This document shows, one piece after another, positions 1 through 9,858 of a DNA stretch of 64,000 bases. The number at the start of each line of letters is the position of its first letter. Position 1 is the stretch's first letter. This stretch comes from JBMNIZ01 sp050951405 (lineage in GTDB: Bacteria > Bacillota > DULZ01), in the NCBI GenBank assembly GCA_050951405.1, contig JBMNIZ010000016.1, positions 142,985-206,984 of the forward strand, read 5' to 3'. The notes beneath the pieces are model-generated. The model was not told the DNA's origin. It ran no database searches and saw only the letters and a program-made list of their open reading frames with translations. The position numbers and the translations under genes were made by a program.

Positions 1-1326
1 ATGAGCTTGAAGGGAACGGAGTTTTTTCAGGATCGCAATGGCCAGGGCGGATCCTTCTACGGGATCGGTTCCCGCTCCCAGCTCATCAAGAAGGACCAGG
101 CTGGGCAGCTTGATCTTCTTCATTATGCCGTACTATATTGGTCATATGGCCGGAAAAAGTGCTTAGAGGACTGCTCAATGCTTTGCTCATCACCGATGTC
201 GGCAAAAATACTCTGAAATACCGCCAGTTCAGTCCCCGGTTCAGCGGGAATATGCAAGCCGCATTGAGCCATCAGACACAAAAGTCCCACGGTTTTTAGG
301 GCTACAGTCTTGCCCCCGGTATTGGGCCCCGTAATCACCAGAGACACGAAAATCCCGGCCCAGATGAATGTCGATGGGGACCACCTCACCCGCGTTAGCA
401 ACGGATGCCTGCCTTTCTTGATATGCACCAGGCCTTCCGAATTCAGCCCAGGCTGGCAGCCATCCATGGCCTGGCTCAGTCTTCCTTTGGCGAAAATAAA
501 ATCAAGACGGGCCAGGGACTGAAGGGTATCTTCCAGCTCCGGCATACAGCCGACAATTATTTTGGGTGAGCCCTGCCAAGATGAGCCTCTATTTCTCGTT
601 TTTCCGCCAATTGGAAATTGCGTCAGATCATTATTGAGCTCAACCACCGGCATCGGTTCAATAAACAAGGTCGCCCCACTGGCAGACTGGTCATGAACAA
701 TGACCAGGGAAGCGGGAACGGTATTCCTGTTTCACCGGCAAAACATAACGATCCCCGCGCATGGTGATCAAAGGATCCTGCAGCATTCTTTGGTATTCCG
801 GTGAACGCAAAATCTGATCCAATCTGCCTTTAATCCGTTCCTGAACTTCGATGATTTTACGCCTGAGACGGAACAGGTCAGGAGAAGCTTCATCCTTCAC
901 CTGCCCGTCCTCACTGATAGCTGATTTGATAGCAATTTGGATGTCCTGTAATTCATTAAGTCTATCGTTCCATACTCGTAACCGACAAAACTCCTCTTTA
1001 ATCCCTCGAAAGAACTTCTTTATTCTCCGCACCGCTTCTAAAGTATCCAGCACCGCCAGCAATTCATCAGCTGTTAATACAGCTCCTCTGGAAACCCGCC
1101 ATAAAGAATGGGAAATATCCCTAATCCCACCTAAAGAGAAATTCGGGTAAAGACGCAATATCTCCCTGGCCTGGGTGGTTTCTTCCAGCAGGGCGATAAT
1201 AGCGTTCTTGTCAGTCAAAGGCTGGACTTGAGCCACCAAATCCTTACCCAAAGGAGAAGAACACTGGTTCGCCAACCAGGAAATGATTTTAGGAAGTTCC
1301 AGCCTGTCTATACTAAAATACTCCAT
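1..1326 (-). pseudogene. mutS2: Endonuclease MutS2, frameshifted and cut by the window edge
   Basis: MutS2 is a MutS-family ATPase with a C-terminal Smr nuclease; it acts in recombination control and in rescue of collided ribosomes. The N-terminal 200 residues (691-1326) are intact. The ATPase core continues in a second frame (about 123-700) with Walker A GPNTGGKT and the DIGDEQS signature, and Walker B LVLLDELGAGTDP lies in a further frame (about 40-100). The C-terminus lies outside the window. At least three indels are visible: an extra C near 702, one near 168 and an extra C near 127. The gene is last in an apparent aag-NIF3-U32-mutS2 operon, 25 bases after the U32 gene. Family identity is certain; whether the breaks are real or sequence errors is open. 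Confidence 0.85.
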
Positions 1327-1351
1327 GATTAATCACCTTGTACTTGAGGTG

Positions 1352-3868
1352 CTACAAAACACCACGGTAATAATGGCCTTTAGTTACACCTTGGGGTGAA
1401 TACTGCTCCAGTTGCTCCTTCCAGTCCTCCCATTCCACCGGGTCTCCCTCAGCAATTGAATCCAGGGCTTGCCGGTAGATAGCAGTAACTGTTTTCACAT
1501 ATTCAGGCCCCTCTTTGCCCGCTTCAATGCGAATACAATCGTAGCCCAGCCGGAAAAACCAAGGCAAGCTATCAAGAAGACACAGATCTTGCGGGTTATA
1601 GATATACATGCGGCAAAACTGATCCGTCCTAATCGGAAACAGGTAGTTTTTCCGATCCTTCAATCCATAATTTCCTGCCCGGCATTTTTGCAAGCCTTTT
1701 TTCTCAAGCCCGCATCCATCAGCAAGAGCTTCCAAAAGGCAATGCCGAGAAACCATCAAAGGCAAGGAACCGTGAACCAATCCTTCCAGCTCCATTCCAG
1801 CCGGTAGGTCCAATGCCTTTAACTGTTGAAAAGTCAATTCAGGAGATACAGTTATTCCCCGCAAACCTCGTTCATGGTAAAACCTGAGACTTAGACTATT
1901 GAAGACATTCAGGGGGTAATCTCCATAAATGGGCAAATGATTGAGTCTTTCAGCGGCATAGGCAAAAGCGCCCAGGTTCCCGATAAAAACTCCTGCCAAA
2001 GGCAATCCAGCCAGTGACCGAACCTGCTTTTCCACTAAAGGCTGCTCAAGGGGATGCCAGATCCGGGGCAAAAAGAAATAGAATTTTACTCCCAGATCCA
2101 GAAAACCTTCCATGATCTCTTTCAGTAAAGACAGTTTCTCACCGACGCTATGAAAAATCTCACCGTTAAAGTAGACCCGATCTGCACCTGCCCGGGCGGC
2201 AGCCTTTAAAGAGGTTAAACAGCCCACCGCAACAGCCAGTTGTGGTTTCTTGGTCTTTCTCACCAGGGTATGCCCAGCCAATAAAGACATGACGGTTTCT
2301 TCGAAAGCCTTTTCATCTGGGAGGGAATATCTTTTCGACTCCAATTGGGATATGCATTGACGTCTCAATTTATTTAACTGGCTGACGGGAACCATGAGAT
2401 CTCCTTCCAGATCCAGGATCAGATCACCCAAAATAAAAGGAGTATTGCCCAGTCTTCCCAATTGCTGCATAAGAAACTCCCTGTTCAAGGGCCTATTGAC
2501 GGCCTGCTCCGCCGGAAAATCAGTTTGCCCCTCCACTTTATTTCCCAGATCATCTTCTACCGTAAGCACTAAAGGCCGCCCAAGCCGGCCCTTAATCTTC
2601 ATGGTCAGGGGAATTTTAGCATCTTCATCATCTTCAGCAAAACTGGCCCTGGCCCTTTCCATCAACTCCCGGTCGAAAGTTTTAAAAAGCCTGTCACCTG
2701 CTTTTACTGCGGGAGCTCCTTCAATTTCGACCACTGTCCCCGGTAAGGCTTTGTCCACTTCCTTCCCTTTGACCAGGATTTGCTCAATAGTAGTTCCAGT
2801 TCTTCCGCCTTTAGTGACCCAGTATTCAACTCCATCTCCCTTACTCAAAGAGCGCTCCAATTTCACTTCTACAGTAGCCCTGCCCCGCTTCCGGTTCAGT
2901 ACTCTTCCCAGATAGACGCCCCTGTTATTGGGACGTTTCCAGCTCATCAATTCCCTTCCAGGATAGCCCAAAAAGTAACCGCTCGTAAAATCTCTGTTAA
3001 AAACCTGCTCTAGCTGTTGTTTTTCTTCCACTGAGATTGAAAACTTGCCAGGATCCTGTAAATACCGGTCAAGGGCTTGCCGGTAAACTCTGATTACCGT
3101 GGCCACGTATTCGGGCTTTTTCATTCTTCCCTCAAACTTAAAGGCCTTCACCCCGCTGTTCACCAGTTCAGGTATCAGATCAATGGTACAAAGATCCTTG
3201 GGGCTTAAAAGGTAGTCCCCCACCTTTTTTGTCCCGGCCACCAATTTTCCTTTTTCTTCCACTAGCCGGTAAGGAAGACGGCAGGGCTGGGCACACCGGC
3301 CCCGGTTACCGCTGCGGCCTCCAATGAGGCTGCTCATCAAACACTGCCCAGAATAACTAATACAGAGCGCCCCATGGACAAAAACCTCCAATTCAACGGA
3401 AGAACCTTGATGAATCTCCCTGATATCTTCTAACGACAATTCCCGGGCAAGAATAATTCTCTGCACCCCTTCTCGGGCTAAAAATCTGGCACCAGGTAAG
3501 TTGTGAACAGTCATTTGGGTACTAGCATGCAGTTTCATTTCCGGCACGACCTGCCGCGCCAAGTACAGCAGCCCTGCATCCTGGATAATAACAGCATCTG
3601 CACCCACGTTGTAGAGGAATTTCAAATACTTAGCGGCTAAAGGTAATTCGGCATTATCCAGAAGGATATTCACGGTAACATACACTTTTACGTTACGGCT
3701 ATGAGCATATCTGATGGATCGATCCAGTTCTTTTTCATCAAAGTTGCGGGCATACTGACGGGCATTGAACTGTTTACCCCCAAGATAAACTGCATCAGCT
3801 CCATTGGCCACGGCTGCCCGCAGGGATTCCATGTCACCGGCGGGAGCCAATAGTTCAGGTGTTTCCAT
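1352..3868 (-). CDS. U32 family peptidase/hydroxylase-like protein (RlhA-type, two barrels)
   Basis: This 838-residue U32 protein has a DUF3656-like middle, the layout of the RlhA group (in E. coli RlhA hydroxylates a 23S rRNA cytidine), so an RNA-modifying role is more likely than proteolysis. The first barrel (about 1-300) carries FVHGALCISYSGQC and GNRGRCAQPCR; Cys169, 176, 192 and 196 (plus Cys227) could hold an iron-sulfur cluster. From about residue 545 a second, weaker barrel repeats the pattern. The ATG at 3868 is chosen because the GTG 15 bases upstream lies inside the ribosome binding site GTGAGGT. It sits between the NIF3-like gene and mutS2. Confidence 0.85.
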   Translation of the reverse strand: METPELLAPAGDMESLRAAVANGADAVYLGGKQFNARQYARNFDEKELDRSIRYAHSRNVKVYVTVNILLDNAELPLAAKYLKFLYNVGADAVIIQDAGLLYLARQVVPEMKLHASTQMTVHNLPGARFLAREGVQRIILARELSLEDIREIHQGSSVELEVFVHGALCISYSGQCLMSSLIGGRSGNRGRCAQPCRLPYRLVEEKGKLVAGTKKVGDYLLSPKDLCTIDLIPELVNSGVKAFKFEGRMKKPEYVATVIRVYRQALDRYLQDPGKFSISVEEKQQLEQVFNRDFTSGYFLGYPGRELMSWKRPNNRGVYLGRVLNRKRGRATVEVKLERSLSKGDGVEYWVTKGGRTGTTIEQILVKGKEVDKALPGTVVEIEGAPAVKAGDRLFKTFDRELMERARASFAEDDEDAKIPLTMKIKGRLGRPLVLTVEDDLGNKVEGQTDFPAEQAVNRPLNREFLMQQLGRLGNTPFILGDLILDLEGDLMVPVSQLNKLRRQCISQLESKRYSLPDEKAFEETVMSLLAGHTLVRKTKKPQLAVAVGCLTSLKAAARAGADRVYFNGEIFHSVGEKLSLLKEIMEGFLDLGVKFYFFLPRIWHPLEQPLVEKQVRSLAGLPLAGVFIGNLGAFAYAAERLNHLPIYGDYPLNVFNSLSLRFYHERGLRGITVSPELTFQQLKALDLPAGMELEGLVHGSLPLMVSRHCLLEALADGCGLEKKGLQKCRAGNYGLKDRKNYLFPIRTDQFCRMYIYNPQDLCLLDSLPWFFRLGYDCIRIEAGKEGPEYVKTVTAIYRQALDSIAEGDPVEWEDWKEQLEQYSPQGVTKGHYYRGVL

Positions 3869-3887
3869 TGGGCCTGACCTCACTTCT

Positions 3888-4841
3888 TTAAGCTTTACGT
3901 GAGTTTCTTTTCACCCGGTAAAGTCCTGAACAAGTCTCTATTTGAATTCCCCGCTCCTCCAGTAAATCCAGAAAGAGATTCATTCCTAAAGAATCGCTGG
4001 CCATATGACCGGCAATTACCACGTTAAGATGGGCTTTTTCTGCTTCTTTCCTGTGTTTTTCGCTCATGTGCATGCATACAATCGTACCTACCCCTGCTTG
4101 GGATAGTCTTTCATAAGCATCCTCGGAGCCACTGGCCCCCCCGGTCATATCCACAAAAATTTTTCCACAGCGCCTTTCCTTGTTTCCACTGATCACTTCT
4201 GGGCCGTTATTCAACTGCACGGCATGAGCACATTCAGGTATTTTTTTTAAGATTTTAACCAAATCCCCCACTGTCCGGGGTTTTTCCTCTGTAAATAAAT
4301 TATCCAGAAAACTGCTGACCATATTATCTGCCGGCGTATGAACGCACATCAATGCCAAGTTGAGAAGCCTGGCCGCGTCTACAACCTTCTCGTGATTAAG
4401 CGGCAAAAGACTTCTTTTCACTTCAGTGATCCGTGCCGAAAGAATGCCTTCAGCCACATTGATGGGGACCCCATACTTTTCTAGTAGATCTTCCTGCAGA
4501 TGCATTACCTCGGCAAGAGCTGCCAAAGCTTTTCCCTCGGGATGATGAGCTAAAACCAGATCAAATCCTCCCAATCGGTCTGCCAGAAGAATTTCTCCCA
4601 CCTCGATGTCGATACCGGCTAATATTCTTTTCACTTCAAGTTCTTCATCCCCGCATAAAATCCGAGTATCACTATATGGATTTTCCAACTGTTCCAGGTC
4701 AAAATCCGCTTTCTCCTCTTCTTTTAATTCCTCGAATTTTTCTTTTATCTTTTGCAGCAGCTCTTTCACTTTTTCCTGACCCCGGGGATCATGTTTAATC
4801 CCTTGCTCAATAGCCAGACGATAGATTTCTTTTAGTTTCAT
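3888..4841 (-). CDS. NIF3-like (NGG1p-interacting factor 3) family protein
   Basis: This is a 317-residue member of the NIF3/YbgI-like family, toroidal proteins with a di-metal site whose substrate is unknown. Metal-ligand candidates are the His pair in LAHHPEG, VHTPADN and GHMASDSLG. The first 60 residues are a charged helical extension rich in Lys and Glu, absent from short NIF3 proteins. The ATG at 4841 is preferred to an upstream GTG because AAGGGTG lies at good spacing. It lies between aag and the U32 gene and is probably co-transcribed. Confidence 0.8.
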   Translation of the reverse strand: MKLKEIYRLAIEQGIKHDPRGQEKVKELLQKIKEKFEELKEEEKADFDLEQLENPYSDTRILCGDEELEVKRILAGIDIEVGEILLADRLGGFDLVLAHHPEGKALAALAEVMHLQEDLLEKYGVPINVAEGILSARITEVKRSLLPLNHEKVVDAARLLNLALMCVHTPADNMVSSFLDNLFTEEKPRTVGDLVKILKKIPECAHAVQLNNGPEVISGNKERRCGKIFVDMTGGASGSEDAYERLSQAGVGTIVCMHMSEKHRKEAEKAHLNVVIAGHMASDSLGMNLFLDLLEERGIQIETCSGLYRVKRNSRKA

Positions 4842-4857
4842 CAACAACACCCTTTCT

Positions 4858-5454
4858 CTATTTGCGGGAAATATACGGATTGTTTTTCAGGTAAAACCTG
4901 AGCTGCCAGTCTGCTGCCTTGGAGATACCTATTCTAGTAGTACTCACTATTTCATCATCCCCTTTTGGTATCCCCCCATACACTCTAATAGGACCGGAAA
5001 ACAAAGACAGGCCATCATGCTCACCGGTAATACCCATAGCCACAGCTAACTTGGCAGGACCGCTGCACAATTCTAGCAAGTTATTTTTCTTTCGTCTTTC
5101 CTGCATCAGGGAAACACCTACTACAGGTTCCAATGCTCTGATTAATACAGCAGCCGGAGTGGTAATTTCGTCGGCAGTGATATTAAAACACCAGTGGATT
5201 CCATAAATCCGGTAGACGTAAACCCTCCCTCCGGGGCCGAACATACTTTGATTGCGTTTTGTCGGTCCTCGAGCAGAATGACAGGCTGGGTCATCCTGCC
5301 CCAAATAAGCTTCTGTTTCTACAATTATTCCTCCCGTCCGGCCTTCATTGCTGTGGTGGATCAGAATAGCCCCCAGCAGTTCCTTGGCCACCACTTCCGC
5401 CGGGCGTTCATAAAATTCCAAAGGCAATTCTTCCCCAAGCAAATAATCTTTCAT
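4858..5454 (-). CDS. DNA-3-methyladenine glycosylase (AAG/MPG family)
   Basis: A 198-residue monofunctional DNA glycosylase of the AAG family, which removes 3-methyladenine and hypoxanthine in base-excision repair. Diagnostic are ETEAYLG (with the catalytic Glu), the RGPTKRNQSMFGPGG segment and YVYRIYGIHWCFN in the substrate pocket. Length is normal. The ATG follows AAGGAACA. It is the first gene of an apparent operon running to the NIF3-like gene only 16 bases later; a sigma-A-type promoter lies just upstream at 5503-5531. Confidence 0.9.
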   Translation of the reverse strand: MKDYLLGEELPLEFYERPAEVVAKELLGAILIHHSNEGRTGGIIVETEAYLGQDDPACHSARGPTKRNQSMFGPGGRVYVYRIYGIHWCFNITADEITTPAAVLIRALEPVVGVSLMQERRKKNNLLELCSGPAKLAVAMGITGEHDGLSLFSGPIRVYGGIPKGDDEIVSTTRIGISKAADWQLRFYLKNNPYISRK

Positions 5455-5502
5455 TGTTCCTTCCCAATCCTGATCATTCTTAGTCTAACTTGTTCAAAAG
5501 AA

Positions 5503-5531
5503 AATATAAAATAAAACACATAGTTCATCAA
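5503..5531 (-). promoter_or_regulatory. Sigma-A-type promoter of the aag operon
   Basis: On the minus strand TTGATG and TATATT are separated by 17 bases, about 50 bases upstream of the aag start. It follows directly after the zapA terminator. Confidence 0.5.
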
Positions 5532-5532
5532 G

Positions 5533-5558
5533 AAAAAACCTCACTGCTAGGTGAGGTC
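5533..5558 (-). terminator. Rho-independent terminator after zapA
   Basis: CCTCAC/GTGAGG stem with a 6-base loop followed by six T on the minus strand, 10 bases after the zapA stop. Confidence 0.8.
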
Positions 5559-5567
5559 AAGCAAACA

Positions 5568-5870
5568 TTAGCGCCTTTTGGCTTCCTCAATCAAATTAAC
5601 CAGTCCTTCGTAGTCCTCCTGAACCTTCATCAACTCATGGGCCAGATTTAAGGCTGTCAAAACAGCAACCTTGACTGTGGACAAATGAGGGCTCTTATGC
5701 TTAATCTCTCGCATTCTTTGATCCACAAATTCTGATAGCATGCGCACATATTCAGCTTCTTCCCTGCTTCGAACCACGTACTCTTGATCGAAGATGGAGA
5801 CAGTAACCCTTGTTGGAGTATCTTTTTCCAGCCTCATGATGCGGCCAACCCCCTCACTCGGTTCCACCAT
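5568..5870 (-). CDS. zapA: Cell division protein ZapA
   Basis: ZapA binds FtsZ and promotes filament bundling at the division ring. The 100-residue product has the family pattern TRVTVSIFDQEYVVRS, then a helix with VDQRMREI and a C-terminal coiled coil (TALNLAHELMKVQEDYEGL). An alternative ATG at 5837 (MRLEKD) would give 89 residues and resembles usual ZapA starts; neither site has a perfect ribosome binding site. It follows pheT by about 60 bases, a common clostridial order, and ends at a clear terminator. Confidence 0.88.
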   Translation of the reverse strand: MVEPSEGVGRIMRLEKDTPTRVTVSIFDQEYVVRSREEAEYVRMLSEFVDQRMREIKHKSPHLSTVKVAVLTALNLAHELMKVQEDYEGLVNLIEEAKRR

Positions 5871-5929
5871 GATAACTTCTCTACAGATAAGAAAACTCCT
5901 TCTAGAAAAATTGAACTGGCCCTTGCCAT

Positions 5930-8353
5930 CTATCTAAAATCCGCTTGCAAGTATTGACGAAGAGCTTCCTTGATCTTCTCATGCCGGGCATTTACTTCTT
6001 CATCAGTCAGGGTGCGCTCGGGGGACTGATAAGTAAGAGAATAGGCTAGGCTTTTGCATCCTTCCGGCACTTGCGGACCCCTGTAGACATCGAAAAGTTC
6101 GTATTTGGCAAGCATTTCGCCCCCAACATTTTCAATAATAGCTCCGATTTCCCCTGCAGAGACCAATTCCGGGACTACAACAGCCATATCCCGATCAACA
6201 GAAGGAAACCTGGCCAGAGGGCGATAGCGATGAGCTTTAGCGGAAAACTGCTCCAAAGTATTTAAATCAAGATTCAAAAGGCAAACCCGCTGTTTCAGAT
6301 CAAAACTGTCCTGCACATCCGGATGCAGTTCTCCAATTTCCCCTAGCCGGATGTGATCAACCAGGATTTTTGCGGACCTGCCGGGATGATAAACAGGATG
6401 GTCAGTTAAAGGGATGAACTCCGGCTCACATCTTGCCACCTGATGGATCAGTGTTTGAGCAACCCCTTTTAAAAGGAAAAAATCCAAGTCTTGTTCTGCC
6501 CATTTCCAGCCGGGGCTATGTTTCCCACTAATCAAGGCAGTGAGCATTTCCCGTTCTTCCGGCAGTCTTCCCGGGTCATGGGATGGAAGGTAAATCCTTC
6601 CTATTTCAAAAATACCCAAATTCGTCACTTGCCGGTTGAAATTTTTCAGAGCGGTATTCAACATCCCGGGAATGAGAGTGGTCCTCATGACGCTCTGCTC
6701 TTCACTCAAGGGGTTGGCAAGGCGAATATACCGGCACCAGGGATGGTAAGGAGGCAAACCCAATCGTTGAATGTGCTGGGGATTGATAAAACTGTAATTG
6801 ATCACCTGCGTCAGACCGCAGCCGGTCATCACTTCCAAACAAGTCTGAATCAGCTTCTGGAGAGGGGTTTTTCGCTCAGCTTTTGCCCCGCTCTCCGGCA
6901 TGGTCAAAGGAATATTATTATAACCATACAACCTGGCTAGCTCTTCGATAAGATCGATTTCACCGCTAATATCTTCCCGATAAGGAGGGATCGCAACTGT
7001 CATGCCTTGCCGGCTTTGCTGGGTAATCGGAAACTGCAGTCGTTGAAGTATGCTCTTAATGGTTTCAGTTGACAGGTCTGTCCCTAGGATCGCATTTACT
7101 CTGTCCGTCCGAACAGAAACTTTTTGCTGGCGCCAGGGACGGGGATACACATCGATCTTACCTGCCATGGCTTTACCTGCTCCCAACTCTTCCATTAAAC
7201 GAACAGCCCTAATGGCAGCCGCTAAAGCCCCTTCCCGATTCACTCCTTTTTCAAACCGAGTGGATGCTTCCGAGCGAAGTCCCAATTTACGGGAAGTATT
7301 GCGGATGGAAACCTTGTCAAAATATGCTGATTCTAATAAAAGGGAACGGGTATTGGCAGTGATTTCCGTCTCCAAACCTCCCATTACTCCGGCCAGGCCC
7401 ACCGGCCGGTGAGCATCGGCAATAACCAGCATTTCCTCGTCCAAATCACGATGGGTTCCATCCAAAGTCACCAGTTTTTCACCAGACCGGGCCCGACGGA
7501 CAATGATCTTCCGCCCCTTCAGAGTATCAAAATCAAAAGCGTGGAGAGGTTGCCCCATCTCCAGCATGACATAGTTGGTTATATCGACAACATTATTGAT
7601 AGGTCTCATGCCGGCAGCCATTAAGCGCTGCTGCATCCAGGGAGGGGAAGGTTTGAGGCAAATATCCCTCACTCCCAACGCCACATATCTGCCGCACAAG
7701 TCTTCAGCCTGAATTTCCACCTGAAAGTCCAATTCTCCAGCAGGCCAGTCTTGTTCCTCGGGCGGGATCCGGAGTGCCGCACCGGTGATAGCAGCTACTT
7801 CCCGGGCCACATTGACCATGCTTAAACAGTCGGACCTGTTTGGCGTTAAATCCAATTCCAGTACATAATCTTCCAGACCTAATACTTCTGTCACAGGAGT
7901 ACCCGGGACCGCTTCTTCATTGAGGACCAACACTCCTTCCTTCTGTTGGGAATCAATGAGAGAAGGATCCAGATTTAACTCTTGGGCGGAACAAATCATC
8001 CCCTGAGATACGGTCCCCCGGAAGTTCACCCTATTTATTTCCATTCCCCCGGGCAAGGAAGCTCCTTCAAGGGCCAGGGGAACCTTCAGCCCTTCCTTGA
8101 TATTGGGAGCCCCGGTAACCACCGTTAAATTATGTCCATATGATCCAGCGTCAATAATGCAAACTACCAGTTTATCGGCATTGGGATGGGGTTTAATCTC
8201 CACTATTTGCCCCACCACCACTTTGCTTATTCCATCTGCCAGGTATTCAATTCGATCAACTTCTATACCCGCCATGGTCATTTTTTCCGCCAATTCTTTC
8301 GGGGATAGATCTAATTCCACATATTCTTTTAGCCAATTATAAGAAACCCTCAT
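5930..8353 (-). CDS. pheT: Phenylalanine-tRNA ligase beta subunit
   Basis: The beta subunit of the heterotetrameric PheRS that charges tRNA-Phe; it holds the editing site. The 807-residue length is typical. An EMAP-II-like tRNA-binding domain (about 40-150), the B3/B4 editing region, B5 and the catalytic-like core follow in order, ending in an FDX-ACB anticodon-recognition domain (about 715-807, RFPSVDRDMAVVVP). It lies 32 bases after pheS and is expressed with it under the T-box at 9431-9690. Confidence 0.97.
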   Translation of the reverse strand: MRVSYNWLKEYVELDLSPKELAEKMTMAGIEVDRIEYLADGISKVVVGQIVEIKPHPNADKLVVCIIDAGSYGHNLTVVTGAPNIKEGLKVPLALEGASLPGGMEINRVNFRGTVSQGMICSAQELNLDPSLIDSQQKEGVLVLNEEAVPGTPVTEVLGLEDYVLELDLTPNRSDCLSMVNVAREVAAITGAALRIPPEEQDWPAGELDFQVEIQAEDLCGRYVALGVRDICLKPSPPWMQQRLMAAGMRPINNVVDITNYVMLEMGQPLHAFDFDTLKGRKIIVRRARSGEKLVTLDGTHRDLDEEMLVIADAHRPVGLAGVMGGLETEITANTRSLLLESAYFDKVSIRNTSRKLGLRSEASTRFEKGVNREGALAAAIRAVRLMEELGAGKAMAGKIDVYPRPWRQQKVSVRTDRVNAILGTDLSTETIKSILQRLQFPITQQSRQGMTVAIPPYREDISGEIDLIEELARLYGYNNIPLTMPESGAKAERKTPLQKLIQTCLEVMTGCGLTQVINYSFINPQHIQRLGLPPYHPWCRYIRLANPLSEEQSVMRTTLIPGMLNTALKNFNRQVTNLGIFEIGRIYLPSHDPGRLPEEREMLTALISGKHSPGWKWAEQDLDFFLLKGVAQTLIHQVARCEPEFIPLTDHPVYHPGRSAKILVDHIRLGEIGELHPDVQDSFDLKQRVCLLNLDLNTLEQFSAKAHRYRPLARFPSVDRDMAVVVPELVSAGEIGAIIENVGGEMLAKYELFDVYRGPQVPEGCKSLAYSLTYQSPERTLTDEEVNARHEKIKEALRQYLQADFR

Positions 8354-8385
8354 TTTGCAACCTTCCTTTGCTCAAATAGTTTTAC

Positions 8386-9411
8386 CTAGAATTGCTCCAA
8401 AAAACGCATATCGTTTTCAAAAAGCAACCGCAGATCATCTATCCCATATTTGAGCATGGCAATTCTCTCCACTCCCATACCAAAAGCAAACCCGGATACC
8501 TGCTCGGGATCATAGCCGGTACCTGCCAATACTTTTGGATGGACCATGCCTGAACCCAACACTTCCAGCCAGCCTGTATCCGAGCAAACCCGACAACCTA
8601 CTCCGTTGCACATGATACAAGAAATATCCACCTCAGCGCTAGGCTCGGTGAAAGGAAAGTAGCTGGGACGCAGTCTGATTTGCCGGTCCCGGCCGAACAT
8701 CTGCCTGACAAAGGCCAACAGTGTCCCTTTTAGATCGCTGAAGGTCACCTGCCGATCAATCAGAAAACCTTCTACCTGGTGAAACATGGGGGAATGGGTG
8801 GCATCATCATCCCGCCGGAAAACTTTTCCGGGGGCAATGATCTTCACGGGCAACTCAGGCGCCATCTTCTCATAAACCCTGATTTGCACCGGGGAGGTAT
8901 GGGTCCTTAGAAGAATCTCCTCCGAAATATAGAAGGAATCCTGCATATCCCTGGCCGGGTGATTTTTAGGAATATTCAAGGCTTCAAAGTTATAGTAGTC
9001 AAGTTCAATTTCCGGACCTTCGGCTACACTGTAACCCATTCCTCTAAAGATATCCTCTATTTCCTCCAGCACCTGGGTTAAGGGATGATTTCTTCCCTTT
9101 AAAAACTTCATCCCGGGAAGGCTGATATCGATGGTTTCGGCCTTTAATCTGGCTTCCCTGACCTGTTCTTTAATTTCCAGCTGCTTCCTTTCCAGTAGAT
9201 CTTCCAATTGCTCCTTGATCTGGTTAGCCAGCTTGCCGATCTTAGGCCTTTCCTCCGGGCGAACTTTTCCCATGCCCCGCAAAACCCCGGTTAAAATACC
9301 TTTTTTGCCAAGATACTTTATTCTAATTTCATCCAATTCCTTCTGGGATTGGATCCGGCGGCATTCTTCCTCCGCCTGCTTCGCAATCTGTTCTAATTCA
9401 TCTCTCATCAT
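8386..9411 (-). CDS. pheS: Phenylalanine-tRNA ligase alpha subunit
   Basis: The catalytic alpha subunit of PheRS, a class II aminoacyl-tRNA synthetase. The N-terminal 90 residues form the tRNA-binding coiled coil; motif 2 (FRRDDDATHSPMFHQVEGF) and motif 3 (GFAFGMGVERIAML) are intact. It has 341 residues. Two ATG codons follow each other; AGGAGG is 5 bases from the first and 8 from the second, so 9408 is equally possible. It is the first gene of pheS-pheT-zapA and sits directly behind a T-box terminator. Confidence 0.97.
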   Translation of the reverse strand: MMRDELEQIAKQAEEECRRIQSQKELDEIRIKYLGKKGILTGVLRGMGKVRPEERPKIGKLANQIKEQLEDLLERKQLEIKEQVREARLKAETIDISLPGMKFLKGRNHPLTQVLEEIEDIFRGMGYSVAEGPEIELDYYNFEALNIPKNHPARDMQDSFYISEEILLRTHTSPVQIRVYEKMAPELPVKIIAPGKVFRRDDDATHSPMFHQVEGFLIDRQVTFSDLKGTLLAFVRQMFGRDRQIRLRPSYFPFTEPSAEVDISCIMCNGVGCRVCSDTGWLEVLGSGMVHPKVLAGTGYDPEQVSGFAFGMGVERIAMLKYGIDDLRLLFENDMRFLEQF

Positions 9412-9430
9412 TCCAGCCTCCTAACAATAT

Positions 9431-9690
9431 AAAAAGCTTTCATCCCAAGGGACGAAAGCTTTCTTCCGCGGTACCACCCTAATTAGTTCACATGCGAACC
9501 AACTCTACATTCCAATAACGGGGAACTTCCGTTTCTGCCTACTAATAGCCATGTTTGTTCACGGCACATTCAGCAAACTGCTCCCGGGCGAACTTCAATG
9601 GCTTCTTCTTAAACAGCGTTTCCAGTCACAGCGCCGTCTCCCTGGTAAGAAAAAAACCACCTACTCCTCCCGTTCAAAGCATTTTCCGTT
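9431..9690 (-). promoter_or_regulatory. T-box leader (Phe) of pheST
   Basis: The minus strand carries the T-box sequence AGGGTGGTACCGCGG (9466-9480), directly followed by a terminator hairpin (9431-9460, AGCTTTCGTCCC/GATGAAAGCT plus T-run). An AGTA bulge motif near 9660 and GAAG-TTC-G further on fit the specifier loop, with TTC (Phe) at 9590-9592. Uncharged tRNA-Phe would stabilise the antiterminator and turn on pheST. The T-box assignment is firm; the exact specifier position is inferred. Confidence 0.93.
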
Positions 9691-9858
9691 ATTTATTGCA
9701 AAATCAAACGACGGTATATAATGTAAGCAGTTATCGATCCAGTCTTCTCGAAAATCCTCCAAAAAATCTCGGCGGGCAACACCATGGGCTCCACAACCTT
9801 TCTTAAAATTTGGGGGAAATTCTGAGTTGATTATATCATAAGGACAGGGGGAAAACAA

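Noticed and set aside
2394..2915. A 173-codon plus-strand frame inside the U32 gene
   Set aside because: Ser/Pro-rich antisense shadow of a clear gene, without start signals.
7050..7412. Plus-strand frame inside pheT
   Set aside because: Antisense shadow of pheT; low-complexity composition and no start site.
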